From: Bradyrhizobium sp. AZCC 2262
GTDB taxonomy: Bacteria > Pseudomonadota > Alphaproteobacteria > Rhizobiales > Xanthobacteraceae
Length of the DNA stretch: 64,000 nucleotides
Assembly: GCF_036924535.1 (NCBI RefSeq)
Contig: NZ_JAZHRT010000001.1
Span: 2,418,001 to 2,482,000, forward strand
Direction: 5' to 3'
The stretch's first letter is position 1; each line of letters starts with the position of its first letter. This document shows, one piece after another, positions 24,514 through 34,772 of this stretch. The position numbers and the translations under genes were made by a program. The notes under the pieces were generated by a model. That model was not told where the DNA came from, searched no databases, and saw only the letters and a list, made by a program, of their open reading frames with translations.

Positions 24514-25788
24514 ATGGCAAAAGAGGCGATGATGAAGGACATGTCTGTGGCGAAAGGAAAGCCCGGACATCTCTACATGCAAACCAACGAAATCGAGAAT
24601 GCGATCATTCACTACGAGCGGAGTTCAACGGGTGCGCTTACTGAGGTGGAACGCATCAAAACGGGTGGTGCCGGCTCCGGCGAATTCAAGCCGATCAGCG
24701 GCCAAGAAAGCGCTCCCAACGCGTTTGAGGGAGCGGGCAGCATCATCTTCACACCGGATCGACGCTTTCTGTTCACGACAAATGGTGGAGACAATTCCGT
24801 TTCGACCTTCCGTATAAGCGAAGACGGTCGTCTCTCGCTGATCGACGTCAAGCCGACGGGTAACCCTGTGGAAGGAAGAAGTGGAACCGCCAAATCACTC
24901 GCATTTGCTCCTTCTACTCGAACGCTCTTCGTCTTGCACTCGTTCGGCCCCGATCACCTCCGGTTGATGTCTGTTGACGCCGAAGGCAAGCTCACGGCGC
25001 GCCCGGAAGGGTACACGGTCAATACGTATAGCAAGAGGAACCGCGTGGCCACCATGGTTGTGGTCTCGCCTAACGAGGAGCTCGTTCTTGTCGGGACCAC
25101 TTTCGACGAGCCAATCGCGCTCACGGGCTTGTATCCAGATGGGTCGCCTATTCTCTGGGTCCAGCGGGCTGGCGGCGCGTTCCACTCAATCGCATCGAAT
25201 GCGCCAGATCCCGACGGCCTCGCCGCATTCCCCCTGCAAAAGGATGGTTCGCTCGGCACGGCCAGGTTCTATGACGCGAAAGGCGGCTCTCCGTTCTACA
25301 TCGGCTTCCTGCACGAGCGGCCGGATACCTTCGTCATCGCATACGCCGTCGGTGACGGATGCGCCATGGGCACCATCGAGAAAGGCGGCACGGTCAACAT
25401 CGGCCCGCTCGTAAAGATCGACACGAGCGCAGGCGTGCCGTCCGAGCTGTGCTGGCTGGCGGTCTCCCCGGATGATCGAACGGTGTACGCGACGAACTTC
25501 GGCTACAGCAACATCAGCAGCTACCACATCAATGGCCGCGGCCTGGAAATCGCGTGCGATCCCGCGTGCCCGAGGGTTCCGGGGGACGGCACCGCCAGGG
25601 GGCTGAACGGAACGGTGACCAGCGGCCCCGCCGATAGCTGGATCACGTCGGACGGCGCGTATCTCTATCAGATCTACGGGAATGCCGCGAAGCTGGTTGG
25701 CTACGCAACTCAGTCGGACGGTTCGCTGACGGAGATCACCAGCGTCAAGATTCCCTACAACAGTCCGCAAGGGCTTGCGGGGTTCTGA
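24514..25788 (+). CDS. beta-propeller lactonase-family protein
   Basis: A 424-residue protein with repeated blades of the YVTN/lactonase (Pgl-like) type: IIFTPDRRFLFTTNGGDNSV, LAVSPDDRTVYATNFGYSNI and the closing SVKIPYNSPQGLAGF. There is no signal peptide despite the exported P460 genes upstream. AAAGGAG lies before the ATG. Members hydrolyse sugar lactones, but many are only structural homologues, so the activity is open. It ends before a strong hairpin at 25812. Confidence 0.8.
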   Translation: MAKEAMMKDMSVAKGKPGHLYMQTNEIENAIIHYERSSTGALTEVERIKTGGAGSGEFKPISGQESAPNAFEGAGSIIFTPDRRFLFTTNGGDNSVSTFRISEDGRLSLIDVKPTGNPVEGRSGTAKSLAFAPSTRTLFVLHSFGPDHLRLMSVDAEGKLTARPEGYTVNTYSKRNRVATMVVVSPNEELVLVGTTFDEPIALTGLYPDGSPILWVQRAGGAFHSIASNAPDPDGLAAFPLQKDGSLGTARFYDAKGGSPFYIGFLHERPDTFVIAYAVGDGCAMGTIEKGGTVNIGPLVKIDTSAGVPSELCWLAVSPDDRTVYATNFGYSNISSYHINGRGLEIACDPACPRVPGDGTARGLNGTVTSGPADSWITSDGAYLYQIYGNAAKLVGYATQSDGSLTEITSVKIPYNSPQGLAGF

Positions 25789-25811
25789 TTCCACTCTCGC
25801 AACACGGGTTC

Positions 25812-25842
25812 GGGCGTGACCGCTTAGGTAATTGTCACGCCC
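25812..25842 (+). terminator. hairpin between the lactonase-like gene and ureD
   Basis: GGGCGTGAC and GTCACGCCC form a perfect 9-bp stem with a 13-base loop, followed by a pyrimidine-rich tail (ACCCTTCCTTCCTTTT). It sits between two same-strand genes and so could end the P460-lactonase transcript before the urease operon. Confidence 0.6.
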
Positions 25843-25898
25843 ACCCTTCCTTCCTTTTGCCGGCGTCAAACCGCTCACTTTCAAGATTTGTGGAGCCG

Positions 25899-26810
25899 AT
25901 GTTCGAAGCAACACACCAGGGCAATTCTGGCGAGGACCTGAGTGATCCTGGAGCCTTCGGCGTGCGCGGAGGAAATGTGCGCGACGTCGATCTAGAGCGG
26001 GCTAACGGAGCCGGCCGGATCGTACTCACTGGCTCCGCGAACAGTACGCGAATCTCCGAAGTTTATCAGAAGTTTCCCATAGGCTTGATGTTTCCAAGGA
26101 TAGGAGACGAGATGGTGACAGAGGCCGTCATCGTAAACTCTTCAGGCGGCATCGCCGGCGGTGATCGTCTCGAAATTGAAGTGGTGGCGCTCAACAATGC
26201 ATCGGTCGCGGTCACAACACAGGCCGCGGAAAAGGTCTACAGGGCGTTGGATCGACCCGCGCGTATCGGGACAAAGTTGAAAGTGTGCAGCAGGGCAAAG
26301 CTCGCTTGGCTCCCGCAAGAAACGATTGTCTTTAATCAGGCGCGCATTCGTCGGCAGACGGAGATTGATCTTTGCTCAGGAGCCGAAGTGATTGCGCTCG
26401 AATGGATGGTACTCGGTCGTGCTGCGCGCGGAGAGGAAGTCGTCAGCGGGTATATATCGGACAGCTGGCGCATCAAAAAGGACGGCCACCTCATCTGGGT
26501 GGACGGCTTCCGCGTCTCAGACGAGGTGTTCGCGCAGCTGCACAGAAAGGCATTGCTCTCCAACTGGAAGGCCGTTGCAACGCTCATCTACTTCGGACCT
26601 GGTCTTGATACACGGCTGAGGATCTTGCGCGAGATAGCGACTTCGCTCGATTGCAGCTGCGCCGCTACGATCGTCGGGGCGATCATCATTGTGCGCGTCG
26701 CCGCGGCGGCAAGCTCCGATCTTCGACGGGGACTTCGTAGCTTGCTGGAACAATTCAGTCGAGAGCTAGGGCCAGGCCCTTTCGGAGTGCCGAAAATGTG
26801 GTCGTGTTAG
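25899..26810 (+). CDS. ureD: urease accessory protein UreD
   Basis: A scaffold that binds apo-urease and, with UreF and UreG, delivers nickel. ATG 25899 is chosen because GGAG lies just upstream; the open frame to 25857 adds nothing conserved. The 303 residues include [20 protein letters not shown] and [12 protein letters not shown], the conserved UreD core, and [17 protein letters not shown]. It is the first gene of the operon ureD-A-J-B-C-F-G. The C-terminus ([11 protein letters not shown]) is typical. Confidence 0.93.
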   Translation: MFEATHQGNSGEDLSDPGAFGVRGGNVRDVDLERANGAGRIVLTGSANSTRISEVYQKFPIGLMFPRIGDEMVTEAVIVNSSGGIAGGDRLEIEVVALNNASVAVTTQAAEKVYRALDRPARIGTKLKVCSRAKLAWLPQETIVFNQARIRRQTEIDLCSGAEVIALEWMVLGRAARGEEVVSGYISDSWRIKKDGHLIWVDGFRVSDEVFAQLHRKALLSNWKAVATLIYFGPGLDTRLRILREIATSLDCSCAATIVGAIIIVRVAAAASSDLRRGLRSLLEQFSRELGPGPFGVPKMWSC

Positions 26811-26835
26811 CGGCCGTTATGGAACGGAGAAGGCC

Positions 26836-27138
26836 TTGAATCTTACACCACGGGAAAAGGACAAGCTAATGATAGCTGTCGCAGCGATGGTTGCGCGAGG
26901 GCGGCTCGCGAGAGGCCTCAAGCTCAATTATCCCGAGAGTATCGCACTGATTGCGGACTTCATCCTGGAGGGAGCGCGCGACGGGAAATCGGTCGCCGAA
27001 CTCATGTCCCAGAGCGGCCGAGTACTGACTCAGGACCAAGTCATGGAGGGCATTCCCGAAATGATTCGCGAGATGCAGGTCGAAGCCACATTCCCTGACG
27101 GAACGAAGCTTGTGCCGGTACACAGTCCGATTCGATAG
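26836..27138 (+). CDS. ureA: urease gamma subunit
   Basis: A 100-residue structural subunit with the whole family pattern: [40 protein letters not shown] and [19 protein letters not shown]. The start is TTG 26836, with GGAGAAGG 5 bases upstream; no ATG fits the conserved N-terminus. It lies 25 bases after ureD. Unlike most bacteria, the next gene is a nickel permease, not ureB. Confidence 0.96.
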   Translation: MNLTPREKDKLMIAVAAMVARGRLARGLKLNYPESIALIADFILEGARDGKSVAELMSQSGRVLTQDQVMEGIPEMIREMQVEATFPDGTKLVPVHSPIR

Positions 27139-27147
27139 GAGCTCTCG

Positions 27148-27720
27148 ATGCGGTTAGTCCTGATCTGCATTATGTTGTCCGAAGCGTTGATCTTCCCGGC
27201 CTGCGCCCATACCGGTGTTGGGCCCGGTAATTCGTTCAGCTCCGGAGTTGCGCATCCTCTGAACGGGGCAGATCACCTCATCGCTATGACGATGGTAGGC
27301 CTCTGGAGTGTGTTCACAGGTCCCCGTGCCGTTGTGATGTGGCCGGCAACCTTCGTTGCAGCGATGTTGGGCGGCTTTGCAGCAGCGAGCTTGGGTTTGC
27401 AAATCGTTTTCGTCGAGCCGGCCATCTGCTGGTCGGTCGTCTTGCTGGGAGTGCTCGTTGCGCTCGGAGTACGGGCGCCGGTAGCCCTGGGGGCCGTGAT
27501 CGTCGGTCTCTTCGCGTTCTTCCATGGGCACGCTCATGGAACGGAGGCAGCGGCAGCCAGGCTTATCCCTTATGCAGCAGGTTTCGTGCTCGCAACCTCT
27601 GCGCTCCTTGCTGTCGGCATCGGAGCTGGTTTCTGCGTGCGGGGCTTGGTCGGAGGGCTCTTGCTGCGCGCAGCGGGTGGATGCGCGGCGGTGGTCGGAT
27701 TGTCGCTATTGGGAGGCTGA
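27148..27720 (+). CDS. HupE/UreJ-family nickel permease
   Basis: A 190-residue membrane protein with a signal-like first helix and about six helices. The HupE/UreJ motif [19 protein letters not shown] and the histidine cluster [11 protein letters not shown] are clear. Such proteins supply nickel to hydrogenase or urease. Its insertion between ureA and ureB, with 9 bases before it and GTG of ureB 1 base after it, shows that it belongs to the urease operon. It may compensate for the missing nickel chaperone UreE (inference). Confidence 0.9.
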   Translation: MRLVLICIMLSEALIFPACAHTGVGPGNSFSSGVAHPLNGADHLIAMTMVGLWSVFTGPRAVVMWPATFVAAMLGGFAAASLGLQIVFVEPAICWSVVLLGVLVALGVRAPVALGAVIVGLFAFFHGHAHGTEAAAARLIPYAAGFVLATSALLAVGIGAGFCVRGLVGGLLLRAAGGCAAVVGLSLLGG

Positions 27721-27721
27721 C

Positions 27722-28063
27722 GTGATCCCTGGTGAGGTCTTTCCAGCATTCGGTGAGATTGTCCTGAACAAGGATAGGACAGCTATCTCCATTGAGGTCG
27801 CCAATACCGGCGATCGGCCTATTCAAGTGGGCAGCCACTATCATTTCGCCGAGACAAATGCGGCTCTCGCTTTCGATCGGAACGCCGCTGTCGGTTGTCG
27901 CCTCGATATCCCGGCCGGGACGGCCGTGCGATTTGAGCCGGGGCAGTCTCGCGAAGTTTCATTGATCCCCTATGGCGGCGCCCGCGTGGTCTATGGTTTT
28001 GGCGGCCAGGTCATGGGGGCTTTGCCGCCGGTACGCGGCATTGCGGCCGCTTCTGGCGATTGA
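27722..28063 (+). CDS. ureB: urease beta subunit
   Basis: A 113-residue structural subunit starting at GTG 27722, with GGGAGG 6 bases before it inside the end of the permease gene. The family blocks are complete: [55 protein letters not shown] and [15 protein letters not shown]. ureC follows after 9 bases. Confidence 0.95.
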   Translation: MIPGEVFPAFGEIVLNKDRTAISIEVANTGDRPIQVGSHYHFAETNAALAFDRNAAVGCRLDIPAGTAVRFEPGQSREVSLIPYGGARVVYGFGGQVMGALPPVRGIAAASGD

Positions 28064-28072
28064 GGTAACAAA

Positions 28073-29776
28073 ATGCCCCATACAATGCGCCGTGGCGCCT
28101 ACGCGCAGATGTTCGGCCCGACGGTCGGGGACAAGGTTCGTCTCGCAGATACTGATCTGCTCATCGAGGTAGAGAAAGACTTCACGACCTATGGTGAGGA
28201 GGTGAAATTCGGCGGCGGGAAGGTCATTCGTGACGGCATGGGACAGTCGCAGCGTACGCGTAGCGAGGGAGCGGTTGATACGGTCATCACCAACGCGCTG
28301 ATTCTTGATCATTGGGGGGTCGTGAAGGCGGACATCGCTATCAAGGATGGGCTCATTTCGAGGATCGGAAAGGCCGGCAATCCCGATGTGCAGCCCAACG
28401 TCGACATAATCATCGGACCTGGGACCGAGATCATCGCAGGAGAAAGCAAGATCATCACCGCGGGGGGGATCGACACCCATATACACTACATTTGCCCGCA
28501 ACAGATCGAGGAGGCGCTCTATTCAGGTCTAACAACTATGATGGGTGGGGGAACCGGACCGGCGGTAGGTACGGCGGCAACAACCTGCACGCCAGGCCCT
28601 TGGCATATCCGGCGGATGCTCGAGGCGGCCGATGCTTTCCCGATGAACCTCGGTATTTTCGGTAAAGGTAACGCGAGCCTGGCCGCCGGCCTCATCGAGC
28701 AGATCGAGGCCGGTGCGTGCGGCCTCAAGCTGCACGAAGACTGGGGCGCGACGCCTGCGGTTATTGATTGCTGCCTTTCTGTCGCGGACGACATGGATGT
28801 GCAAATCCTGATCCATACCGACTCTCTTAATGAGGGAGGTTATGTGGAAAAAACCGTCGCAGCATTCAAGGGCAGAACGATCCATACCTTTCACACTGAG
28901 GGCGCCGGAGGCGGACATGCGCCGGATATCATAAAGGTGTGTGGCGAAGGGAACGTTATCCCGGCTTCGACAAATCCAACGCGGCCCTACACGGTGAATA
29001 CGCTCGATGAAGCGCTCGACATGCTCATGGTTACACATAATCTCGATCGTCGTATTCCGGAAGATGTCGCCTTCGCTGAGAGCCGCATACGCAAGGAGAC
29101 CATAGCCGCGGAAGACATTCTGCACGATCTGGGAGCACTCTCAATCGTCTCGTCAGACAGCCAGGCGATGGGGCGCGTCGGTGAGGTGATTACCCGTACC
29201 TGGCAGACAGCCGATAAGATGAAAAATCAGTTCGGGAGATTGGCTGAAGAGAATGGTGGTAACGATAACTTCCGAGCGCGGCGCTACGTTGCGAAATACA
29301 CGATCAATCCCGCGATAGCCCAGGGCATTTCCACCTACATCGGCTCGATTGAAGTCGGGAAGCTCGCGGACATCGTAATCTGGGATCCGGCCTTTTTCGG
29401 CGTAAAACCCGACATTGTTCTGAAATCCGGCACGATCGCCGCGGCTATCATGGGCGATCCCAACGCTTCTATTCCCACACCTCAACCTCAATACTATCGG
29501 CCGATGTTCGGCGCGTTCGGCCGTTCCCTGGGCAAGAGTTCGGTGACCTTTGTCAGCCAGGCTTCGCTGGAAAGGACAAGGCAGCTCGGGCTTGCGAAGC
29601 AACTGCTTCCTGTCTCGAACACGCGCAAGATCGGTAAGCATTCGATGATTCTCAACAACGCGGTCCCCCGCATGGAGGTCGATCCGGAAACCTATGAGGT
29701 GCGCGCAGATGGCCGGCTGCTCACTTGCGAACCCGCGAAGGTGCTGCCAATGGCTCAACGCTACTTTATGTACTGA
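28073..29776 (+). CDS. ureC: urease alpha (catalytic) subunit with Thr in the flap Cys position
   Basis: Hydrolyses urea to ammonia and carbamate at a dinickel centre; 567 residues, the usual length. Nickel ligands are all present: His136 and His138 ([13 protein letters not shown]), carbamylated Lys219 ([10 protein letters not shown]), His248, His274 and Asp362 ([12 protein letters not shown]). The mobile flap reads MLMVTHNLD where most ureases have MVCHHLD: Thr321 replaces the Cys (Cys319 in Klebsiella numbering), the catalytic flap His322 is kept, and the next His is Asn. The enzyme should be active but less sensitive to thiol-reactive inhibitors (inference from Klebsiella Cys mutants). Confidence 0.96.
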   Translation: MPHTMRRGAYAQMFGPTVGDKVRLADTDLLIEVEKDFTTYGEEVKFGGGKVIRDGMGQSQRTRSEGAVDTVITNALILDHWGVVKADIAIKDGLISRIGKAGNPDVQPNVDIIIGPGTEIIAGESKIITAGGIDTHIHYICPQQIEEALYSGLTTMMGGGTGPAVGTAATTCTPGPWHIRRMLEAADAFPMNLGIFGKGNASLAAGLIEQIEAGACGLKLHEDWGATPAVIDCCLSVADDMDVQILIHTDSLNEGGYVEKTVAAFKGRTIHTFHTEGAGGGHAPDIIKVCGEGNVIPASTNPTRPYTVNTLDEALDMLMVTHNLDRRIPEDVAFAESRIRKETIAAEDILHDLGALSIVSSDSQAMGRVGEVITRTWQTADKMKNQFGRLAEENGGNDNFRARRYVAKYTINPAIAQGISTYIGSIEVGKLADIVIWDPAFFGVKPDIVLKSGTIAAAIMGDPNASIPTPQPQYYRPMFGAFGRSLGKSSVTFVSQASLERTRQLGLAKQLLPVSNTRKIGKHSMILNNAVPRMEVDPETYEVRADGRLLTCEPAKVLPMAQRYFMY

Positions 29777-29815
29777 TATGCCGACGCGTGCTCATAAGCG
29801 CAATGGACGAATATC

Positions 29816-30514
29816 ATGACGAGCGAGGAGTGCTCATGCTCGCCTCTATCCTTTTTGCGACTGCAAAGCTGGCTTTCGCCGACCTTCCCGAACGGCGCAT
29901 ACAGTTACTCGCACGGGCTCGAATGGGCCGTCGAAGCTGGTCACATCCATGACCGGCCAAGCCTAGTCGATTGGCTCGAGGCCGATCTTTGCTACGGATC
30001 CGGGCGGAATGAAGCAGTGTTTTTCAGCGAGGCATATCGCTGCGCGGTCAACGACGACAGGGTTAAACTGATGCAGGTCGCAGAGGTGGCGGCGGCCTGC
30101 CGCGGGACGTCAGAGTTCGCGCTTGAATCGTCCCAGCAGGCGACGGCTTGCCTCAACACCCTCCGCCAAGTGTGGCCCGATCGTATACTGGACTTCTTCT
30201 TGGGGATTCAGTTTCAGCCGGTACTGGCCGTTGTTCTTGGCGCTCGCTCAGCAAGGGAGCCGATTCCGGCGCGCGTGGCGCAACCGGCATTTCTGCACAG
30301 CTATGTTGCCAATTTGGTAACCGCCGGCGTGAGGCTAATCCCCCTCGGGCAAACCGACGGTCAACTCGCCATTGCGGAGCTAGAGAACGCGGTTTTGTCC
30401 GTCAGTGCGCAAGGAGCCTGCGCCACACTCGACGACCTGGGCTCCGCGGGATTCATGGTCGAACTCGCCTCTATTGCCCATGAAACCCAATATACGAGGT
30501 TATTCCGGTCATGA
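29816..30514 (+). CDS. ureF: urease accessory protein UreF
   Basis: A helical GTPase-regulating protein of the UreDFG nickel-insertion complex. The 232 residues carry [20 protein letters not shown], the conserved UreF start, and [20 protein letters not shown]. ureE, normally between ureC and ureF in rhizobia, is missing: only 39 bases separate the genes. The start at 29816 is chosen from the open frame; a later start would remove part of the conserved N-terminus. Its stop overlaps ureG (ATGA). Confidence 0.93.
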   Translation: MTSEECSCSPLSFLRLQSWLSPTFPNGAYSYSHGLEWAVEAGHIHDRPSLVDWLEADLCYGSGRNEAVFFSEAYRCAVNDDRVKLMQVAEVAAACRGTSEFALESSQQATACLNTLRQVWPDRILDFFLGIQFQPVLAVVLGARSAREPIPARVAQPAFLHSYVANLVTAGVRLIPLGQTDGQLAIAELENAVLSVSAQGACATLDDLGSAGFMVELASIAHETQYTRLFRS

Positions 30515-31182
30515 AGACGGTTGAAAGCGAAACGCCCCTTCTCCCCAACAGGTCCGCTCCGGCACATCACGGCCCGCTTCGCGTCGGGATCGGGGGCCCA
30601 GTCGGCTCGGGCAAGACGGCGCTCATCGAGGCACTATGCAAGCATCTTCGAGATATTTACGACATCTATGTAGTTACCAACGACATCTATACCAAGGAAG
30701 ATCAGCTCATCCTGACCCGTGCACAAGCACTGCCGGCAGAGCGAATCATGGGCGTCGAGACAGGAGGCTGCCCGCATACGGCGATACGTGAGGACGCGTC
30801 TATGAACCTCGCGGCGATCAAGGATATGAATTTGAAATTCCCGCGGGCAGAGCTGTGTTTCGTGGAGTCGGGTGGCGACAATCTCGCGGCAACCTTCAGT
30901 CCGGAGCTTGCGGACCTGACTATCTACGTGATCGACGTCGCTGCGGGCGAAAAGATCCCACGCAAAGGCGGACCTGGCATAACGCGCTCCGACCTGCTCG
31001 TGATCAACAAGATCGATCTGGCTCCCCTGGTGGGTGCCAATCTTCAGGTTATGGAATCGGACGCCCGACGCATGCGAACTACGAGACCATTCATTTTTTC
31101 CAATCTGAAGAGCGGTCAGGGCGTCGATGAAATCGCCGGCTTCATTCTCGAGAAGGGCGGGTTGGCCGCAACGACCCTTTAA
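30511..31182 (+). CDS. ureG: urease accessory GTPase UreG
   Basis: A SIMIBI GTPase powering nickel delivery to urease; 223 residues. P-loop [18 protein letters not shown], the metal-site motif [17 protein letters not shown], switch [18 protein letters not shown] and guanine-specific NKIDL are all present. The N-terminus lacks the His-rich stretch seen in some UreG proteins. It overlaps ureF by 4 bases and ends the operon; no clear terminator follows. Confidence 0.96.
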   Translation: MKTVESETPLLPNRSAPAHHGPLRVGIGGPVGSGKTALIEALCKHLRDIYDIYVVTNDIYTKEDQLILTRAQALPAERIMGVETGGCPHTAIREDASMNLAAIKDMNLKFPRAELCFVESGGDNLAATFSPELADLTIYVIDVAAGEKIPRKGGPGITRSDLLVINKIDLAPLVGANLQVMESDARRMRTTRPFIFSNLKSGQGVDEIAGFILEKGGLAATTL

Positions 31183-31254
31183 GCTTGAAGCTGCTTACCC
31201 GGCAACTCCACGCCACCAGCAAGTTCGATCTCCTGACGCTGTTTGTCCAGATTC

Positions 31255-31686
31255 TCAACACGCAGTCCCACCGCTGTCACGGGCGAGCTTTGCGGCGTCG
31301 AGCGCCTCGGTCGCGCCGACATAGCAGATGGGTTGTTTGTTAGCATCGTTGATCATGCGCCAGAGAACGCCCTTCGCACTCACTTGCCGGTACTGCGCGT
31401 ACCACGTGTCCCTGACTTCCGGCGTTTTGCCGGGGAAAGCACGAATACCTTCGCCGCCCGAATAGAGCGTGACGGCGCCTGGAGGTGGAGCGTCGAAGCC
31501 GAATTCCTTGCGAGCTTCGCGGAAGTTCAGCTCCTCGGCGCCTTGAGCCTTACGCTCGGCATTCTTTTCGGCCCAGACGACACAGAAATAAGCGTCAGAC
31601 ATTTGGTTGGCTCGTTGGCGTAGGCTCAAGCAGCGACGGACCGTCATGATGACAACCCGACCGGTCTCTTTCGCGGTGCCTATCAT
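31255..31686 (-). CDS. hypothetical protein coupled to the HWE kinase
   Basis: A 143-residue protein I do not recognise. Its ATG (31686) overlaps the stop of the kinase gene (ATGA at 31683-31686), so the two are translated together. A later start at 31602 (MSDAYFCVVWAEKNAERKAQ) is also possible and would give a 115-residue protein. No signal peptide or membrane segment. By position it could be a partner or target of the kinase (inference). Confidence 0.6.
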   Translation of the reverse strand: MIGTAKETGRVVIMTVRRCLSLRQRANQMSDAYFCVVWAEKNAERKAQGAEELNFREARKEFGFDAPPPGAVTLYSGGEGIRAFPGKTPEVRDTWYAQYRQVSAKGVLWRMINDANKQPICYVGATEALDAAKLARDSGGTAC

Positions 31687-32363
31687 GGATCGATTTCAAC
31701 CAGAAGGCGGCAAAGAAGGCCGGCCGGAGCGAAGTCCATATCGACCTGTGCACCAGCCAGCACTTTTGAGATGAGGCGCAGGCCGAACCCCTTGTGCCGA
31801 GGCTTGTGCACCTCCGGTCCACCGTGCTCGCGCCACTGCACGGCGAGAGCGTGACCCTCACCGTCGGAACGAACATCCCAAAGCACTTCAACTCCTCCGA
31901 ACGTAGACGTCAGGGCGCCGTGCTTGCTCGCGTTAGTCGCAAGTTCGTGAAAGATCATGTGAAGCGACAAAGCAAGGCGTGGTTCAAGAACGATATCTGG
32001 CCCACCGACGAGGATTCGATCGTTCAGAAAGGTGGCGTGTGGCTTAAGCGTTCGATCGAGCAGCTCCGCCAGAGAGACGCGATTGTCGCGCGCGCTCTCA
32101 ATCAGGCTGTAGGCGTCCGATAGATTTGCGAGTCTCGCCATGAGGGCGAAGCGATAGTCATCTGCCGTGCTCGCCTCAGTGCTGTTGACGAAACATTGAA
32201 CTACCGTGAGAAGATTGCGGATGCGATGCTGAAGTTCTCTGATCAGCAGTTCAAGTGACGCGTCGCGCTCTGAATGGGCAACCTCGTAAGGCGGAATTAC
32301 TGTCGCGCGCTCGAATGAATCGGAGATGGTCGGTCTCATATGTTTCACTTGTTGCTGGGGCAT
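31683..32363 (-). CDS. HWE-family sensor histidine kinase (kinase core only)
   Basis: A 226-residue soluble kinase of the HWE/HisKA_2 type common in rhizobia. His46 lies in IRELQHRIRNLLTVVQ, the N-box reads IFHELATNASKHGAL, and the G-box GFGLRLISKVL closes the ATPase fold. HWE motif: the family His is in the N-box region, and the WRE variant appears as VQWREHGG. There is no PAS or membrane sensor, so input must come from another protein. Coupled with the small gene at 31255. Confidence 0.86.
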   Translation of the reverse strand: MPQQQVKHMRPTISDSFERATVIPPYEVAHSERDASLELLIRELQHRIRNLLTVVQCFVNSTEASTADDYRFALMARLANLSDAYSLIESARDNRVSLAELLDRTLKPHATFLNDRILVGGPDIVLEPRLALSLHMIFHELATNASKHGALTSTFGGVEVLWDVRSDGEGHALAVQWREHGGPEVHKPRHKGFGLRLISKVLAGAQVDMDFAPAGLLCRLLVEIDP

Positions 32364-32372
32364 ACAATGTGG

Positions 32373-32639
32373 CTAACAACCACGACAGATGGTCAGCTTC
32401 TTTCTATCGAACCAAGCGTCCAGAACCCCCTGCGTGGCGTTGAAAATCGTGATGGACTTTTGTACGGCATCGACTTCCGCAGAGTTCGGAGCAAAGGTTC
32501 TCCCCCGCGGCTGTACGCGTACGCTCTCGGCTACGCCTGCGCCAGCCACAGGTGGCGGAGCCGAGGCTGGTTCAGCCATTGCGGCTAGAGGTGTTACACT
32601 GAAGGCCAGGAGAACCGTAAGTCGTGAGGGTAAATGCAT
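32373..32639 (-). CDS. small exported hypothetical protein
   Basis: An 88-residue frame with a signal peptide (LTVLLAFSVTPLAAMAEPAS, cleavage near AMA). The mature part is Pro/Ala-rich at first, then TFAPNSAEVDAVQKSITIFN. No domain recognised. It stops 9 bases before the HWE kinase start on the same strand, so it may lead that operon. Confidence 0.5.
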   Translation of the reverse strand: MHLPSRLTVLLAFSVTPLAAMAEPASAPPPVAGAGVAESVRVQPRGRTFAPNSAEVDAVQKSITIFNATQGVLDAWFDRKKLTICRGC

Positions 32640-32737
32640 GATCGTACCTTGGAAGATAGATGACCCATTCTCATCGCGCTGAAGTCACTCTCTAAGGGGA
32701 CGAAACCGGCCGCATGGCATTGATTTCGCGCCTGCAA

Positions 32738-32962
32738 CTAGTGACCGGCGGGAGCCGATTCCGCACCGTTTATTAGATGTGTCCACCATGGATCGGCACG
32801 CTGCGACACTGCCGCATTGGCGTCCCAGGGGCGGCATTGCGAGATAATCTGCCTATGATGATGCTTGTGTGCGTGATGCGGTGCGGCTGTTGCTGATTGC
32901 ATGGTCAAGACAAAACCTAGCGCCGCACAGATGGCTTGCAGTGCTGCTGATCTCACAGACAT
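32738..32962 (-). CDS. small exported His-rich hypothetical protein
   Basis: A 74-residue frame with a signal peptide (SAALQAICAALGFVLTMQSA, then TAAPHH). The mature N-terminus is HHAHKHHHRQ, possibly metal-binding. One Cys. No family recognised. The 465 bases upstream (32963-33427) hold no gene that I can support. Confidence 0.5.
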   Translation of the reverse strand: MSVRSAALQAICAALGFVLTMQSATAAPHHAHKHHHRQIISQCRPWDANAAVSQRADPWWTHLINGAESAPAGH

Positions 32963-33436
32963 TTCCTAACCTCAGTTAATGGGGGCGGAAGCCTGCGTAT
33001 TATGGGTGGATTCGATCCTGCCCGCTTTTTCAGGATTGTTGCGGTTGAAGCCATCTTGTCAGATTAGCGCGCGCCGCGAACATACTCCCGCCGCTAGAAT
33101 GGGCTCAGTGCCGTTGCCATCCAAAAATGCTGACAGGTTCCAGTCACTTCGCGCGCCGAAATCCATTTTGAGTAGCAGCTATAGCTTTTCCTAGCGACAT
33201 GGTTGCAGTGTCGCCCATTGATAAATTGTCCAGCGATCGAGGTGGCGTAGCCAGAAACTGACAATGGAATTTGCCTCTCGACGGCTATTTCCGGGGAAAG
33301 CGCCAAAGATGGACCTTGGTTTGTGTGACTAAAACCAAACGGGAGCTGGGAGCAACCTAGGTCGGAATAGCGCGGTGCGAAGCCTCGGGCCTATGATCTC
33401 GGATGTTGCATAAGAAGTAGTCAGCAGGTGAGATCG

Positions 33437-34438
33437 ATGATGACGAGCACGCCGAGCGTTAGTCCCGGAAGGGTGAAGTCGCCACATGGTGGTGCAGATC
33501 GAGCTGAAATTGACTTTCGAGATTTGGAGCAGATCAGACCGCCGGACGGGATCAAATCCGGGCAGTCAAGTGGCGGTAGGTTTCCTCATCCCACTGTCCA
33601 AATTGCGCCGGTCGATTTCGTAAAGCGTCTCGGTACGGGTCGTCCCGGTTGGTTCGTGGAGAGCGTACATGCGACGATTGGGAGGAGGATCGAACTTCAA
33701 TTTCAAGGTCCTGTTCACCTCTTGGCAATGTACAATAAGGGAGCCCGTCGGGACGGAGAAACTTCAATTGACGGATTTGCGCCATCCAAGATTCGGAATT
33801 TTGCGAACAAGCTCACGTTCGTTCCGGCCGGCTGCGGCTATCGAGAGTGGTTTGAAACGGCTGCGTCCACCCGCTTGACGTTTCTATATTTGGATCCAAC
33901 CGTTCTCCGAAACGATGGAGGAAACGACTATGCGGCGAGAATGCATTTTGAGGACTCCGTCGTTTGGGAAACCGCAGCCAAGTTGAAGAGTGCGATCGAG
34001 AATGGGCAAGCAAAGAGAACGCTCTACCTGTCCGCTCTCTCTAGCGTGCTCGCAATTGAGCTGTCCCGTTGTGACGATAGCGCTGCGCGTGATACGTCCC
34101 TGAATCGTGGAGGCCTTGCTTCTTGGCAAAAGCGCGCTGTCGTGGGCTATATTGAAGAACATCTAGGCGAGCAAATTTCTCTCGGTACGCTTGCGCAACT
34201 CGCCCGTCTAAGCCAACACCATTTTTGTCGGGCCTTCAAACAATCTTTCGGGGTTCCGCCGCATCATTACCACGTACAAAGGCGCGTTGAACAAGCCAAA
34301 CTGCTCTTGGCAGATCGATCAATCTCGATCACTGACATCGGGTTTACGCTTGGCTACTCTCAAACGAGCTCGTTCAGCGTGGCTTTTCGCAAGAATACAG
34401 GCTGGACACCGAGCGAATATCGCAAGGAGTTCAAATAG
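33437..34438 (+). CDS. AraC-family transcriptional regulator
   Basis: A 333-residue activator. The C-terminal 100 residues form the double HTH of AraC/XylS: LAQLARLSQHHFCRAFKQSF, then ITDIGFTLGYSQTSSFSVAF and GWTPSEYRKEF. The N-terminal 220 residues are an unrecognised ligand-binding part. ATG 33437 is preferred over GTG 33428 because AGGTGAG precedes it. It is followed by a catabolic gene set (34773-39208) and is its likely regulator (inference). Confidence 0.88.
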   Translation: MMTSTPSVSPGRVKSPHGGADRAEIDFRDLEQIRPPDGIKSGQSSGGRFPHPTVQIAPVDFVKRLGTGRPGWFVESVHATIGRRIELQFQGPVHLLAMYNKGARRDGETSIDGFAPSKIRNFANKLTFVPAGCGYREWFETAASTRLTFLYLDPTVLRNDGGNDYAARMHFEDSVVWETAAKLKSAIENGQAKRTLYLSALSSVLAIELSRCDDSAARDTSLNRGGLASWQKRAVVGYIEEHLGEQISLGTLAQLARLSQHHFCRAFKQSFGVPPHHYHVQRRVEQAKLLLADRSISITDIGFTLGYSQTSSFSVAFRKNTGWTPSEYRKEFK

Positions 34439-34772
34439 GGCGACAACACGCGTCACCCCCTCGCGCGAGCTGCTTAAGCCTGAGTTAGGTTGGGCCAAAT
34501 GTTCATTCCGGGGCGGAATAAGCCCTAATCCACCGACCTAACTACCTATCGCGAAAGTCTCCTTTAGGTTCTTCGCACGAATTCGACGAACGAAGGCCTG
34601 TCGCGCGCACCGAGACGCAGCAGGCGTATGCCAGAGGCTAGCCGTATTCGAACCGCCCCACCGTCACGGAGGAAGGAAAGCAGATTCCGATTCGGACAGA
34701 TGTCGGGCAGAGCGTCGGTGGCCTAGCGAACGAGACGAAACGTCATCCCACATGATTGAGGAGAAGATTGTG

